From: Ichthyophonus hoferi
Lineage: Eukaryota > Opisthokonta > Ichthyosporea > Ichthyophonida > Ichthyophonidae
Assembly: GCA_002751075.1 (NCBI GenBank)
Contig: NAOQ01000298.1
Coordinates: 14,532-78,531, forward strand
DNA: 64,000 nt
Direction of reading: 5' to 3'
Below the pieces are notes generated by a model. It was not told the DNA's origin. It saw only the letters and a program-made list of their open reading frames with translations, and searched no databases. The translations under genes and the position numbers were made by a program. Positions 34,953 through 47,642 of this stretch are shown here, one piece after another. The first letter of the stretch is position 1, and the number at the start of each line of letters is the position of its first letter.

Positions 34953-37900
34953 TTAAATCTTTGTAAAACATAATGATGCATTTGTCCCACCAAAACCAAA
35001 TGAGTTATTTAAAGCAGCTCTGACTGTTTGGTATTGTGCTATCTTAGGAACATAGTTAAGCTTTCCATCATGGGGGCTGTCAGATTCTTGAAAGTTAAGG
35101 GTAGGGGGTACTACATCCTGTAAGGAATAGTGGTTGTAGTAAGTGTTCTAACTTGACATGTTTTTATGTCCATTCATTGTTATATATATATATTGTTATA
35201 TGGTTATTCAATTTGCATTCAGCACAGTAACAAAATAATATTTTGGTGATAATATAATATAGTATAATTAAAATAACATACATGATTGCAAAGTCATTTG
35301 TTTACACTGACTTCAATAAAAAATAATAAAAAAAACATTTCAATGGCTGCCCGACAGCAAAAAGCAGGAGGTAAAATTGGATAAGATAGAATTAGAAATA
35401 TAAATCAATAAGATAATAATATAGTAATATGGATGATCTAATTGGCTATGGTATCCTTGCTATTAGAGCAATTATAAAATAACAATATAGTAGGTAATAA
35501 AGTAATAATATAGTAAGTACTAATACTGGTAGAAAAAAAATATTGGGGTATATTTGTTATTATTCTGGTATTTTGTGGTTAGGTTTTAGTTAAAAGTAGT
35601 ACATAAATGATCGAAAATCAATAGATGTTTATAGACAAATACACTCATATAGATGTACATACATGCCCACAGAGAACACATACATAAAACCATATATATA
35701 AACATATACCTATACTATACCTATACACACACATCCTCACCTACAACTTCACTTAACCACAAGAGGCCATTAAGGCAAATCATCAATCATTATCACAACA
35801 TAACATAAACATAACACAATATCAATGAAGTCTATGCTAACCAACACCCCAATCTATTCCATTGCAAAAGGAGGAGAGACAAGGCTGGGGCTGTAGTGTC
35901 TAACCTACCGTATGGACTGACATTACAGTAAACACGGCTTCCACTGCCCCTGCGGCCCCCAGGAGATGACCTATAGCTCCCTGTTCCATTGGTTATTAAA
36001 TTAATACAAGCATTTTTGTTGACTATTAGCTTGGCATAAGTAGTTTCATGGGCTAGCAAGGCAACATAAAGTCTTTTATTGTTATTTATTGATCAATGGG
36101 CTCAGTCTGGATATATTACGTGTAAGCATATATATCTCAAGAATTATTTGTTGATAAATACTCTTAAAATGAATCCTCATTAGTAGATTGGTCAATATAA
36201 ATTATATATCATGCAAGGCTTTGAATCCATGACTACACTTATTAATGTACGAACGCTAGGGAATGTTTCATTGGTAGAGGTATATAAATATAGCTTATGA
36301 TTGAATAATTAATTCTCCCCTCACTCTCTCAACTATTGTCCATCCGATAAACTTATTCATACATTCAACTTCAAATTTATCCCTCATATTCTATTGGAAA
36401 AAGACAATATATCACAACGACATATGCATAGAAAATAGACGAGATAGGAAAATAACATGCATGCATTGGCTGAATAAAAACTAGCCACAGTCAAACACTG
36501 ATCCATTATCTAATTCATATACACTGCAATCTATCTATAATTAGTCACAACAGAAAAATATGTATATGTTTAATATACATAGTCATAATATAGTATAGCT
36601 AGCTACATATGCAACACGGATAAAGTAATTATAGTTATAATTATCTAATTATCTAATTATCCAATGCTGGGTTCTGAAGTATTCTGTATATACAATGCAA
36701 TATCTAGAAAGTATAAAAAGGTTCTGTCTGAGACAGATTGGGAACTATTGATTCTGCAGTAATACCAAATAAAGGATATGCAGTTTTTATCTTAAATTCT
36801 CTGCTTGCAATAGTCAGCTCCCACCCTAAGCATATGTTACATAGTTATAAATACTGCACAGATTGCAACCGACACACAACAGCAACCAATAAGCTACAAG
36901 AAATCTGCCATCACCAATGCTGTTGATCGGGCAATAACACTGTGATATATAGCCTATCAAGAGGCACATACCTTTGTTGATGACACTGCCATGTTATGAA
37001 TATGGTCCCCAAATACAGTTGTGATGGCTGCATTTTCAAGATGATCTCCTGTATTGGCAGAGGACTTCATTATCTATAGCCAGACTGCAGCAGTACCATA
37101 TGTAGATATATATATAGCTATAGTTAAATGAATATTTATATTGTGCATGGGTCTTGTTGGCAAGTTATTTAGTCACATGCATTTAGAATATATTTTATGC
37201 AATTACGTTTCTTATATTAAGTCAAGATTACACATATATCTTATTGTAATACCATACAGTGGCCTAATTATTCATATATGTTACTTATTAGCCATACAAG
37301 TAACGGCTTCCTCTACTATTCATACACGAATATTAATTATTAGTAAAAATTATAGTGATTCATAACTACTATTGACAATAATAACCATTCCTTCTCCCAA
37401 AAAACGAGATCTACCATTCTCAAATTTAATATTTGTGCAATGACCAATCACATAGTCAGATTATCAATATGGATGACTACCATATTTAGATTGCATGCTA
37501 GATCTGGAATGAGTGACCGACTGACATGACGTGCTATACTTGCATCAATTGCTATATAAAAATGTTGATGAAATACAAATGCATGCTATTGATAGCCTAG
37601 ATAGAATATATGGGTTGATTGGTTGATATGCACTAAATGCTAAATATTGACTGGACCCTCCATAAATAGACAAGAATATAATGGGAAATATAATGAAAAA
37701 TAAAGACAAGACAGAATAGATGGATAGATATACACAGGCTAGCAACACGGATGATTAATAACGTTAATGTATACTTACACTTAGATGCACACACACATAC
37801 ACACGGATAAAGTTATACATAAAGGTAACCTATCAAATCTTTTAACACCAACACCTTCTAATCACAACACAATCACTATACCAGATCACACAGGACATAC

Positions 37901-39536
37901 CCATTGGTGTAGATGTAGCATGCGCATTGATATAATCGATTTGATTGGGCTCTAAACCTGCCTAGTTACCCCAATCATATCAGTCTAGAGGTATAAGTAA
38001 TGTACTTTGGTAGTAATTATTAATTGGTTATATAACACTTTACTATATTAGGATGACAGTGATTGGTTCTTCAGAGTATACATCAAATTTTTTGTCCAAT
38101 GAGCATAAGAGAAAATCACGCGATGTGGTCTAGACACTGGTAAACTATGTGGAAAAGTATATTATAAATTTAAATAATGTATAGGAATTGGATGAATCAA
38201 TTACTTAGTGGGCTGGCCCTGGGAGGGTTTAAGAGGGAGAAAGAGAATGGACGCAAATGAACTGAGATATCATATCATAGTAACTATAGCAACCACAGTA
38301 ATGCCATATATTGTACCATATCATGCCATATATATATGAAACACAAATCTCATCAATTTGCATCAAATACAAAACATTGACAACATCTACCTATACGACT
38401 AGTAATGAGTTTCAAAATACAATCAATACAATTATATTACAATATACATCTAACTCTATGTACATACCTATCTATCTACCTATCTACCCGCCTATGTCTC
38501 TACCTATCTATCTATCTACTTACTTACCTACCCATTTATCTATCTCTATATCTATCTACCTACCTACATACATATCGATCTATCTACTTACCTATCTATT
38601 TCTATTCCATTTGCATTTCTAACACTAACAAGATAAAAGGAATAAAAAAGAGAATACAATATACAAAGAGAGCATTATGTTATTACCTCTTTCAGAGCCA
38701 TACTCATACACCGACGTGCGCCAATAGCCTGAGGCGATGGGGCGGTAATATGATGAGCATCCCCTATTGGTTCAAATAAATAAGTAACTAGCACACATGG
38801 TAATGCTATTATAAACAGAAGATGGCTCCAGAAAGAAAGGGGGGTTCAAAGCCACGTGTTTACCAGGAATCATAGACTATAGGCTGCATGCCATTCAAAT
38901 TTATTTACTGTTGTGTATGTTCATCTGCCCCGATGGAAGCCAATAGTAATGAGGTATGAACATAGTAATTGAACGTGTTGGTAGATAGCCAATAAAATAA
39001 TATAAACATTGTTCCCAGTCAAATAATTTGGAAAATACACCAATCTCAGCATAGATCTATAGTTGAACATATATTTAATCTTAAGTGGCCCAATAAGAAA
39101 AGTGAGATAGAGTTAATCATATTGATCATGCAGATAAATTGTATATATTTATATGCATGATATATTTTATATGAGAAAACTCAGTGATAGAAATAATTTT
39201 AAAAGATAGAGAAACCTAGAAGAAAATAGACCAATAAGAAGAGGGGATTATATGTATATAGAGTGGGGGATTGGCTACCTGATAGGCCATACCCTCTCAT
39301 CTCTGCATAGATATGGACTCCCCTCTTTAAGGCATGCTCATACTCCTAGACTTAGAGAGAAGGAGAGGGAGAGGCATTGGCGTGCATATGGGCGTAAGTA
39401 CAGTTGATTGGAGCATGCCTACCGGGCGAATAGTTATAGGAATAGTAATAATGGTGATAATAATAAGAGTAATAATAATAATAATAATACTAATAATAAG
39501 AATAAGAATAAGAATAAGAATAATAGTAATATAGTA

Positions 39537-39574
<38 letters not shown>

Positions 39575-40500
39575 GTCAAAACAAATACAAGAATGGACTC
39601 TCCCCATAGGATCTACTTTGGCGTACATATACCCTTACAGGGATTATGAACTACAGTAAAGATGGTATATTATCATAATTACATAGATAGTAATACAATA
39701 ATTATATGGTATACTATAATCATTATTCTAATGACCGTCCGTTACACTACAATGCTAACTATCGTGCATATATGATAGTATGTATGTATGCATGTATATA
39801 TATATGATAGTATAATAGTATAAAAGTATGTATGAATGCATATAGGATAGTATATATGTGTATTGATGAAGAACAAGAATAAAGGTAATTAGAATGAGAT
39901 GCACCCTGTGTAACCTACCTCCAATACAAGCACTCCTGCCCCCTCTCCTATCACAAATCCGTCTCTATCTCTATCAAAAGGACGTGATGCTTTGCTAGGC
40001 TGGTCGTTGTGCTTGGTAGATAACGCTTTGAGTCTATGTTAGTGTTGGTGTGAAAGAGAAAGAGCGTGCGTGTATTGGTTAGAGAAATATAAATGTATGT
40101 TGTCTTGTATAATGTTAGAAATAGAAAGAGAGAGAGAGAGAGAGAGAGTAAGATACCCCAGCTGCTAGATTAAATCATCCAATGCAATATAACTATAACA
40201 GGAATTACAACGATATTAAATCACACAAATAAAACCAAATAGGGAAATATACCACAAGTCAATAAGGGAAAGGCATAGAACAGATAATATTTAATGCACC
40301 AATCGTATGAAGTACACCAACCTTCCAAATCCGGCAATACTGGTGGGACCCACACAAGCCTCGGCCCCACCTGCCACCATAACATCTGCAGTACCTACGT
40401 CGAGGGCGTTGAGTATAAAGGTTGTTAGCAACAGACAGTGAAAGGGATGGTAATAGTAGTAATAGTTATAGCAGCAATAGTATTACTAATAATAATAATA

Positions 40501-40545
<45 letters not shown>

Positions 40546-43500
40546 GTACTAGTAATAACAGAAGAAATGATAATAATAATAGGAATAGTAATAATAATAA
40601 CCATAACGATAACAGCAACCACAACAATAACAATAATAGTAATAGCAACTAAGTGGCTGGAAGGATAATGTATACCATCTTTAATCCATCGAAAAGCATC
40701 CCCTATACTATGCGCACCAGTAGCACACGCAGTGGAAACAGCATGATTGGGCCCCTGCGCACCGACAAAATAATTGGCTATTGGTCAATCGACCTTGCTG
40801 TAACCATAGTGCCAATACATTACACATACACAACCTTTTAAAGCTCTACAACATTCAGATCATTAAATGATATTTCCTTTCATGGGAGAATAGTTGAATG
40901 TAGACAGAGATAGAAATATATCTACAGGACCACGTAGCATTGTATTTATGCGGAAATGCATATTAAAATAGCGACATAGTAATGTAATAATATAGTCAAA
41001 CAGTAATATAGCAGCTTAGTACAGTATGATATGGTATATTATAGCATCGTATAATATATCATAGTATAGTAAAGTATACACAGTAAAGTATAGTATAGTA
41101 TAGTATAGTGTAACATAATACAGTATAGTAATGAATAGACCAATGGAACGTTACAGACTAAAGGCAAGAAAGATATCGGTGGTAGATTTGTTTATACCTG
41201 CAAGCCATGACGTATGCTCACGTGCGCCGCGGCCATATTAACCAATATCTTAGGGATAAAGAAGGGGCTCACTCGCTTGTATCCCTGGCTCTATAAATAG
41301 TCCTCAACCACATCAACTGTATTAGCTTTTCCATTGGTTTAATCGCCAATTAATACATACTGATCGGATCAAACAGAGTTTTCCAATTTATGCATAACGT
41401 CCAATACTATTTTTAGCCTAATTACAGCGGATATTAATTGATTTTACTCACTAGAAAGCCCCATGGACCCCCTCACCTATTACAATTTCCTTCATAAACC
41501 CTAATAATATTCATATAGTACCCCTGTAATTGTGCTTAATATAGGACATTCATATCTGACCAATTAAAAATATTGGTTAAAATTAACAATCGAGCAATTA
41601 ATTAATTATTAGAATGGACTTTGCACTATTTAGCATCATATTAAAAATACAAAGAATTAGAGATTGGCTTAAAATATGCAAGAGTATTTAGGACTGTATG
41701 ATAATATGATAATACGCTAGTATAATAGTATGATAGTATGCTAGTATAATAGTATACTAATATGATAGTATATAAGTATGATAATATATTAGTATATTAG
41801 TATATTAGTATGATAGTATGATAGTATGATAGTATGATAGTATGATAGTATATTAATATGATAGTATATAAGTATAATAATATATTAGTATATTAGTATG
41901 ATAGTATGATAGTATGATAGTATATTAATATGATAGTATATAAGTATGATAGTATATTAGTATATTAGTATGATAGTATGATAGTATATTAATATGATAG
42001 TATATAAGTATGACAGTATATTAGTATATTAGTACGCTATTATAGAAATAGACCCTTCCCACATAGATAGCTAACCTGTCTACCCCACTTACTCTACTTT
42101 ATCCTTATTTCTAATTGTTATATCATGCTTAATATGTTACAGTTACTATGCATTATAGCTAGTGTGCTTACGGGATTATTATTTGATTCGCAAAAACATA
42201 TATATCAATTTATGTGTATAGATGCATATAAATACACATGTAAACAGAAAGGCATATGGCTATATCTAAAGACATAAATCAATAAATGTGCTATAAAGTA
42301 TAATATGCGTATATATCATGAGTATATTGTATATTATATACATATACTACATTACACTATACAGTATATCCCATATCCTATATACTATACAATCTACATT
42401 ATACACTGTACAATCTATACTATACAATATACACTATACACTATACAATCTATACCGTACAGTTTACAATCTATACTATACACTATACAATCCATACTAT
42501 ACCCTATACAATCTATACTATACATTATACAAACTACACTATAAACTATACAATCTATACTATACAGTATACACTATATACTATATATTATACACTATAC
42601 AATTTACAATTTACACTATATACTATATACTATATACTATACACTATACACTATATAACATACACTATACAATTTACGCTATACGCTATACGCTATACAA
42701 TTTACACTATACACTATATACTATATACTATATACTATACACTATACAATTTATACTATACACTATTTACTATATACTATACACTATACCTTATGCACCA
42801 CACACCCTTCACTTTACACTATACATTATATACATAAAATCTCTTACCGGATCATTCAGTTGTGTGTTGGTCTGTACAATGTCGTTGAGTCCCCCCATAC
42901 CAGCCCCTATAGACACCCCCTATATCATAAATTTCATTAGTATACATATGGAATTTGAGGTATATTTCTTTAAGAATGTAAGAAATAATAGTGATGCAGT
43001 TCGTATATACCAAGGTATGGATTGGTAGGTCAAAACTATGTAGGCATAGCAACCAATGAATAGAGAGATAAAATATATAAATAAAAAGGAAGATATAGGT
43101 ATTTGCTGTGTAAGCGAAATGATTGGTCTAGTATAACCATAACATCTAAACCGAGAAAATATGGAAAGAATAATATATAAATGATAGAATATAAATAGCA
43201 CATACCAATACAAAAACTACAACCAATAAAATCATTTTAATCCAAGATAATGTGATCATTGGCCAATCACTTTGCAAGTTTAACCAAGTCGAATAGGCTC
43301 AATTAGATGTTATTATATGTGTATACACTGGGTGATGAAATTTAAATAACAGACATTAAATTGTTATTTGTTTAATTTGAAATTGAAAATTGAAAATTTA
43401 TAATATACATGAGCCCACATATAGACAGCCAGGGGAATGCATAGTACAAATAATATTAACCAACGTCGGTTAGGCTTTATTTTTTAAAATTTTAATATTT

Positions 43501-44124
43501 AATATATATATATATATATATGGATTAACCTGAAAATGAACAGCCAGAGGAATGTATAAAAATAATATACATTAGCCAATGCCATTTAAAAATTAAAATC
43601 ATAAAATCATAAAACAATCTTAAATTTATTATTTCCATCCTTGTGTATATTTTTATTTTCTCCTCCATTTTCATTGGTAAAACAGTTGCATCCAACCAGG
43701 TTGTAAAATATAAGCTAATAATCTACCAATAATGATTCTATATCATTACAATATTTTCTTTAACAGAGTGTGAAAATTACAAGGATAGGGGGGTCGGGGG
43801 TTGTTTACCGTGGAAAATCTATCTATCTCAGTGGTAGGATGCCAATTTGCATCATCTAGGGCCTGTTGGGCTGCTGAAAGACTATAGGCTATAAAGGGTG
43901 ACATCCGTTTATTGTCCTGTTGTTATTGGTCGGTTAAAAAGTATATATATGTTTATGTACCTGAACTATATATATAATTATCATATAAAGCTATACACAT
44001 TATAATAGCATTAGTATTTATTAATAATATGTGATTATTATTAGTGAATATATTATAGCAGAACATAGCCTAACATACCATACCCTACCATACAATAACA
44101 TACTATACTATATCATACACACAT

Positions 44125-44166
<42 letters not shown>

Positions 44167-45717
44167 ATATACTCCCTTAACTACCCAAACATAGGGAGAT
44201 ATGAAATGACCTATCATTCACATAATAAGAGATAAAGAGAACATACTGAGGTAAGTGATAACAAGAATACTATATATGGTATAATGTGCTAGTACCTACC
44301 CCTCGCTGTAACCAATCATCATCTCTCCACATATGTTTCTCCTCCCCTCTAGGTACTAAGGCAGCTAGATTGGTCGGGAGACCTTCGTATTCCTGACCTA
44401 GAACCAATACAGATCAGATTTTAGTTGTGGTCTGCACGTATGTATATATGTATGTATATATGTATGTATATCTGTATGAGTATAAGTATATATCTATGTG
44501 TGTATGTACTAGAGTTCTCTACATAAAACCCCCTGAAATACAACCAAAAGGCCAGTAATAGAATGTGTTTATACACATATTATTAGGGCTATATATATAT
44601 GCCTACCTCCCTACCTATCTATCTATATATATATATCTATCTATCTACCTACCTATCTACCTATCCACCTATCTACCTCCCTACCTCTCTACCTACTTAC
44701 CTCCCTACCTACCTACCTATCTATCTATCTACCTACCTACCTACCCATCTACCTATCTACCCACATACATTAAGGCACTTATCCTACCTGTCATGGCCAC
44801 AATCCCACAGTCGCCCTTTAATAATCTGGCCCAAGTCTCAGTCACCCCTACAGCCAAGGGGGTTACCAGACCTAACACCATAAAGACAGTTAGTAGGCTG
44901 TGTTGCCTGTTAAATATATATGCAGGTATGCAGGTAGGAAGGTAGATAGATAGATAGGTAAATAGGTAGGTAGATAGGTAGATCAGTAGGTAGGTAGGTA
45001 GATAGATAGATATATAGATAGATAGGTAGGTAGGGTAGATCAGTAGGTAGGTAGGTAGATAGATAGATATATAGATAGGTAGGTAGGTAGGGTAGGTAGG
45101 TAAGTAGGTAGATAGGTAGGTAGGTAGATAGTATATATGAAGTTATATATACGCAATATCTATATAAGGAATATTCACAATTAACATCTTGACCATTGGC
45201 AGTAGACCTTAATTCGCATAGTAACTCTTTATTATTGGGTTATTATAAATAACATATAGGAAATGTGCAAATATATCTACTGAACTATATAATATAGGTA
45301 TAATTATAGTACATATAAGTATAGTTATAGTAAATATAGGTATAATTATAGTAAATATACTTGTAATTATACTTATATATAGTAGTCATACACCTATATC
45401 CCTCTTCAACCATACCCCTCCCCTCTCCTCCTTCTCCTCCTCCCTCACCTAGACCAGTAACAACCACCCTTCGTTGTGGTTGTTGGGGAGGTGATATAAA
45501 GTAGGAAAGGCCTCTAGTTAAACTCTGCTTTATTAAAGAGAATTTAACCTATAGGAGGGAAGAGATAATATTTAGAGTTAAAGTTAAAATTATTAGTATA
45601 GGTATAGGCACAGTTATAATTATAGTTACAGTTATAGGTATAGTTAGTTATAGTTATAGATGTAGTTATAGTTACAGTAATGGTTAAAGTTAAAGTTACC
45701 GTGCTATACTTGTTCAT
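34953..45717 (-). CDS. OXSM: Mitochondrial 3-oxoacyl-[acyl-carrier-protein] synthase (OXSM, KAS II type)
   Basis: Condenses malonyl-ACP with acyl-ACP in mitochondrial type II fatty-acid synthesis, which supplies octanoate for lipoate. Exons 5' to 3', all in phase: 45717-45700, 45548-45449, 44871-44788, 44397-44300, 43916-43809, 42919-42848, 41284-41198, 40754-40676, 40394-40322, 40033-39919, 39345-39279, 38763-38687, 37961-37901, 37048-36972, 35980-35909, 35117-34953; 450 residues, close to human OXSM (about 459). The N-terminus ([20 protein letters not shown]) is basic and Ser/Thr-rich like a mitochondrial presequence, followed by [14 protein letters not shown]. Catalytic Cys199 lies in [10 protein letters not shown], His340 in [11 protein letters not shown] and His377 in [45 protein letters not shown] and [15 protein letters not shown] are also typical. 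Introns carry most of the window's microsatellites. The first two exons are inferred from phase and splice sites; the rest is secure. Confidence 0.95.
36700..36860 (+). repeat. Repeat family T, copy 2, inside an OXSM intron
   Basis: GTTCTGTCTGAGACAGATTG, ACTATTGATTCTGCAGTAAT and CAATAGTCAGCTCCCA match the copy at 3,965-4,110 in the same orientation. It sits in the intron between OXSM exons 36,972-37,048 and 35,909-35,980, antisense to the gene. GTCTGAGACAGATTG-type sequence includes a short palindrome (TCTGTCTGAGACAGA). Confidence 0.5.
38461..38605. repeat. (CTAT/CTAC)n microsatellite in an OXSM intron
   Basis: An imperfect tetranucleotide array of CTAT, CTAC and CTAA units lies just downstream of the exon 38,687-38,763. 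Overlapping Tyr/Leu/Ser frames through it are repeat artefacts. Confidence 0.85.
39440..39575. repeat. (TAA)n and (AATAAG)n arrays in an OXSM intron
   Basis: TAA triplets dominate, with a central (AATAAG)n block near 39,495-39,520. The array starts about 95 bp upstream (minus sense) of exon 39,279-39,345. Confidence 0.85.
40440..40650. repeat. (TAA)n compound microsatellite in an OXSM intron
   Basis: A run of about 60 bp of perfect (TAA)n at 40,485-40,545 is flanked by variants (TAG, CAA, GAA). It fills most of the short intron between exons 40,676-40,754 and 40,322-40,394. It produces poly-Asn, poly-Ile and poly-Leu frames that are not genes. Confidence 0.9.
41690..42035. repeat. Minisatellite of TAGTATGA / TAGTATAT units in an OXSM intron
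   Basis: Octamers TAGTATGA and TAGTATAT alternate in higher-order blocks. A motif of about 70 bp (ATTAGTATATTAGTATGATA followed by a TAGTATGA run and GTATATTAATATGATAG) is repeated four times with different numbers of octamers, which indicates unequal exchange among subunits. Confidence 0.85.
42318..42800. repeat. (CTATACA)n satellite-like array in an OXSM intron
   Basis: Nearly 0.5 kb consists of ACTATACA, ATCTATACT and ATTTACACTATA units. It ends about 50 bp downstream (minus sense) of exon 42,848-42,919. Many units are partial palindromes (TATACTATA). The 236-residue Tyr/Leu-rich frame across it is spurious. Confidence 0.85.
44600..44770. repeat. (CTAC/CTAT)n array on one side of OXSM exon 3
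   Basis: The plus strand reads CTACCTATCTACCTAT with variants. It ends about 20 bp from exon 44,788-44,871, on its downstream side in the minus-strand gene. It is complementary to the (GTAG/ATAG)n array at 44,925-45,135. Confidence 0.85.
44925..45135. repeat. (GTAG/ATAG)n array on the other side of OXSM exon 3
   Basis: The plus strand reads GGTAGGTAGATAGATA with variants, about 200 bp, containing a 65-bp internal duplication (TAGATCAGTAGGTAGGTAGG at 44,980 and 45,025). It lies 54 bp from exon 44,788-44,871 on the upstream (minus-sense) side. Confidence 0.85.
45560..45698. repeat. AGTTATAG-type low-complexity intron 1 of OXSM
   Basis: The first OXSM intron is made largely of AGTTAAAGTTAAA and AGTTATAGTTATAG units, beginning immediately after the donor. 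A related ATAATTATAGTAAATATAGG block occurs at 45,290-45,370 in the next intron. Confidence 0.7.
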
Positions 45718-45719
45718 AT

Positions 45720-46364
45720 TTAATACCAAAGGAGTAACAGTATATTATATTTATGTTGATGGGGTTTATTGATGGAAGGAAAAGAGCATGCATGTTTGTA
45801 GGTGCAAAGAGGTTGTAAATAGAGTAAGGAAGTAAAAATAAATAGGAAGGGATGAAAGGTAGAAGTATGGAACAGGGATATGAGGAGACAGGCTGAGAGG
45901 GAGGGAGAAGGAAAGAAAGTAAAGGTAATACATATGTTTAAAGAACAACTAACTTAAAACAAGGTTTATATATTTGAAAAGAGAGGTAAAATGTGTAGTA
46001 AGTGGATGGGAAAAAAAGAAAAGAAAGTAGAATTAGAATGATGTGTGTTTGTAAATGCATTTTTAGGTGCAGGTGCAGGTTAGTGTAGGTAGGTGTGTGT
46101 ATGATTTGTAAATATAAATACACAGCAAAATATGCCTTAAAAATGTTTAATAACTGTGCTAACCGTTGTAGACAAAGTCCTTCGCAGCAACATCTTTACT
46201 TATTTCCTCTCTTTCTCTCTCTCTCTTTCTTATTTACCCTGCCTTTATATGGTCCCAGCCTACTATTTCCTATCTACTATTGGTTTTTGCTATAAGATTT
46301 TAATATAATTTTATAATATTTTGCGCCTTTTTTTATTATTTTATTTTTTAAACTCCGTTTTATT
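45720..46364. other. OXSM 5' flank, no gene seen
   Basis: This holds the promoter side of OXSM (read on the minus strand) and purine/pyrimidine-biased tracts such as GGGAGGGAGAAGGAAAG at 45,896 and CTCTCTTTCTCTCTC near 46,208. No TATA box stands out. Short frames here come from biased sequence. Confidence 0.5.
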
Positions 46365-47150
46365 AATGCAATGAGAACTGGTCTAGCTAATTAAAATTAG
46401 TTATACAATTAGCCAATTAACTAACTAATTAAACTAGGAAGCAATCTGAAACAAATCCATTGGGAATGAATGAATGTAACTATATAGGACAAAAGACATT
46501 ATTTACTTTCCCTATCACTACGTATACATAGAATTAGGGATTCTATCACATAATATAATAATATGATATTATAATAATATAATAAGCACATTTAATGGAA
46601 GAATGCAATGCATAGACATGTAGCTGTATGGGACAAAAGACATTATTTACTTTAATGCAATCAGGACTGGCCTTGCTAATTGAAATTAATTATTCAAGTA
46701 GCCAATTAACTAACTAACTAAGAAGCAATCTGAAACAAATCCATTAGGAATGAATGAACGTAACTATATAGGACAAAAGACATTATTTACTTTCCCTATC
46801 ACTACGTATATATAGAATCAGGGAGTCTATCACATAATATAATATTATAATATAATAGTACATTAATATAATAATATGATATTATAATAATATAATAAGC
46901 ACGTTTAATGGAAGAACGCAATGCATAGACATGTAGCTGTATGGACAAAAGACATCATTTACTTTAATGCAATCAGGACTGGCCTAGCTAATTAAAATTA
47001 ATTATTCAAGTAGCCAATTAACTAACTAACTAAGAAGCAATCTGAAACTAATTTCATTGGGAATGAATGAATGTAACTATATAAGACATGATGAACTTTC
47101 CTTATCACTACGGATATATAGAATTAAGGATCCTATCATGTATCGCATCT
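46365..47150. repeat. Tandem repeat, about 2.6 units of about 300 bp
   Basis: Units start with AATGCAATGAGAACTGG at 46,365 and AATGCAATCAGGACTGG at 46,654 and 46,966. Each continues through a run of TAACTAACTAA, GAAGCAATCTGAAAC, GGAATGAATGAATGTAACTA and AGGACAAAAGACATTATTTA. The units differ mostly in an AATATAAT stretch of variable length. The AGGACAAAAGACATTATTTA motif occurs twice per full unit, so the unit itself arose by an older internal duplication. No coding content. Confidence 0.85.
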
Positions 47151-47480
47151 AATTTAGGAATGCATTAGACACGACCACGTGGTCGCTGATATGTGCTTGC
47201 GTGCTTGCTCTACTCTATTCCAAATCTTGTTAATCTTTAGTTATTATTGGACAGGTCTCGCCAATCCTGCCAATCTTGCACTCTAAACCAATTATAAGAA
47301 TCTATCTAAAATAGATAAAGGCTCCTTGCAGTATGCCACATCTGCACAATTTCACTATATGCTATTCGACTGCAGCTCTGACATAGTAGGCAATCAATAT
47401 AATTCATATCATCATATAGTTATGCAATCCCTATAGATTGTTTGTAACCTATCAATTTTCTACTCATTTAAAATAGGCAA

Positions 47481-47642
47481 ATCATCAAAACATTCAATAA
47501 AAACCAAGAAAAAAGATAAGATAAAACTAAGATAACAATTAATATAACTTAATCATTAGCTTAGTTTTTAATCAAATATTAAGGGGTTTTATTGTTTTTG
47601 TCTTATCTTTGTTTTTTGGCTTTTATTAAATATTTTGATATC
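47481..47642. mobile_element. Foldback element F4
   Basis: ATCAAAACATTCAATAAAAA, CCAAGAAAAAAGATAAGATA at 47,484-47,523 is answered by the reverse complement of 47,590-47,642: ATCAAAATATTTAATAAAAG, CCAAAAAACAAAGATAAGAC. The loop is about 65 bp and itself contains CTTAATCATTAGCTTAG. It shares sequence with the centre of F3 and is followed by ATTCCTATTTTGAAGATAAA, also as in F3. Confidence 0.65.

Noticed and set aside
40422-40668. Poly-Asn, poly-Ile and poly-Leu frames
   Set aside because: All six-frame products of the intronic (TAA)n microsatellite.
42318-43028. 236-codon Tyr/Leu-rich open frame on the plus strand
   Set aside because: Runs through the (CTATACA)n array and across an antisense OXSM exon; pure low-complexity translation.
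44565-44945. Two overlapping Tyr/Leu/Pro-rich frames
   Set aside because: Translation of (CTAC/CTAT)n; the non-repeat tail is antisense to OXSM exon 44,788-44,871.
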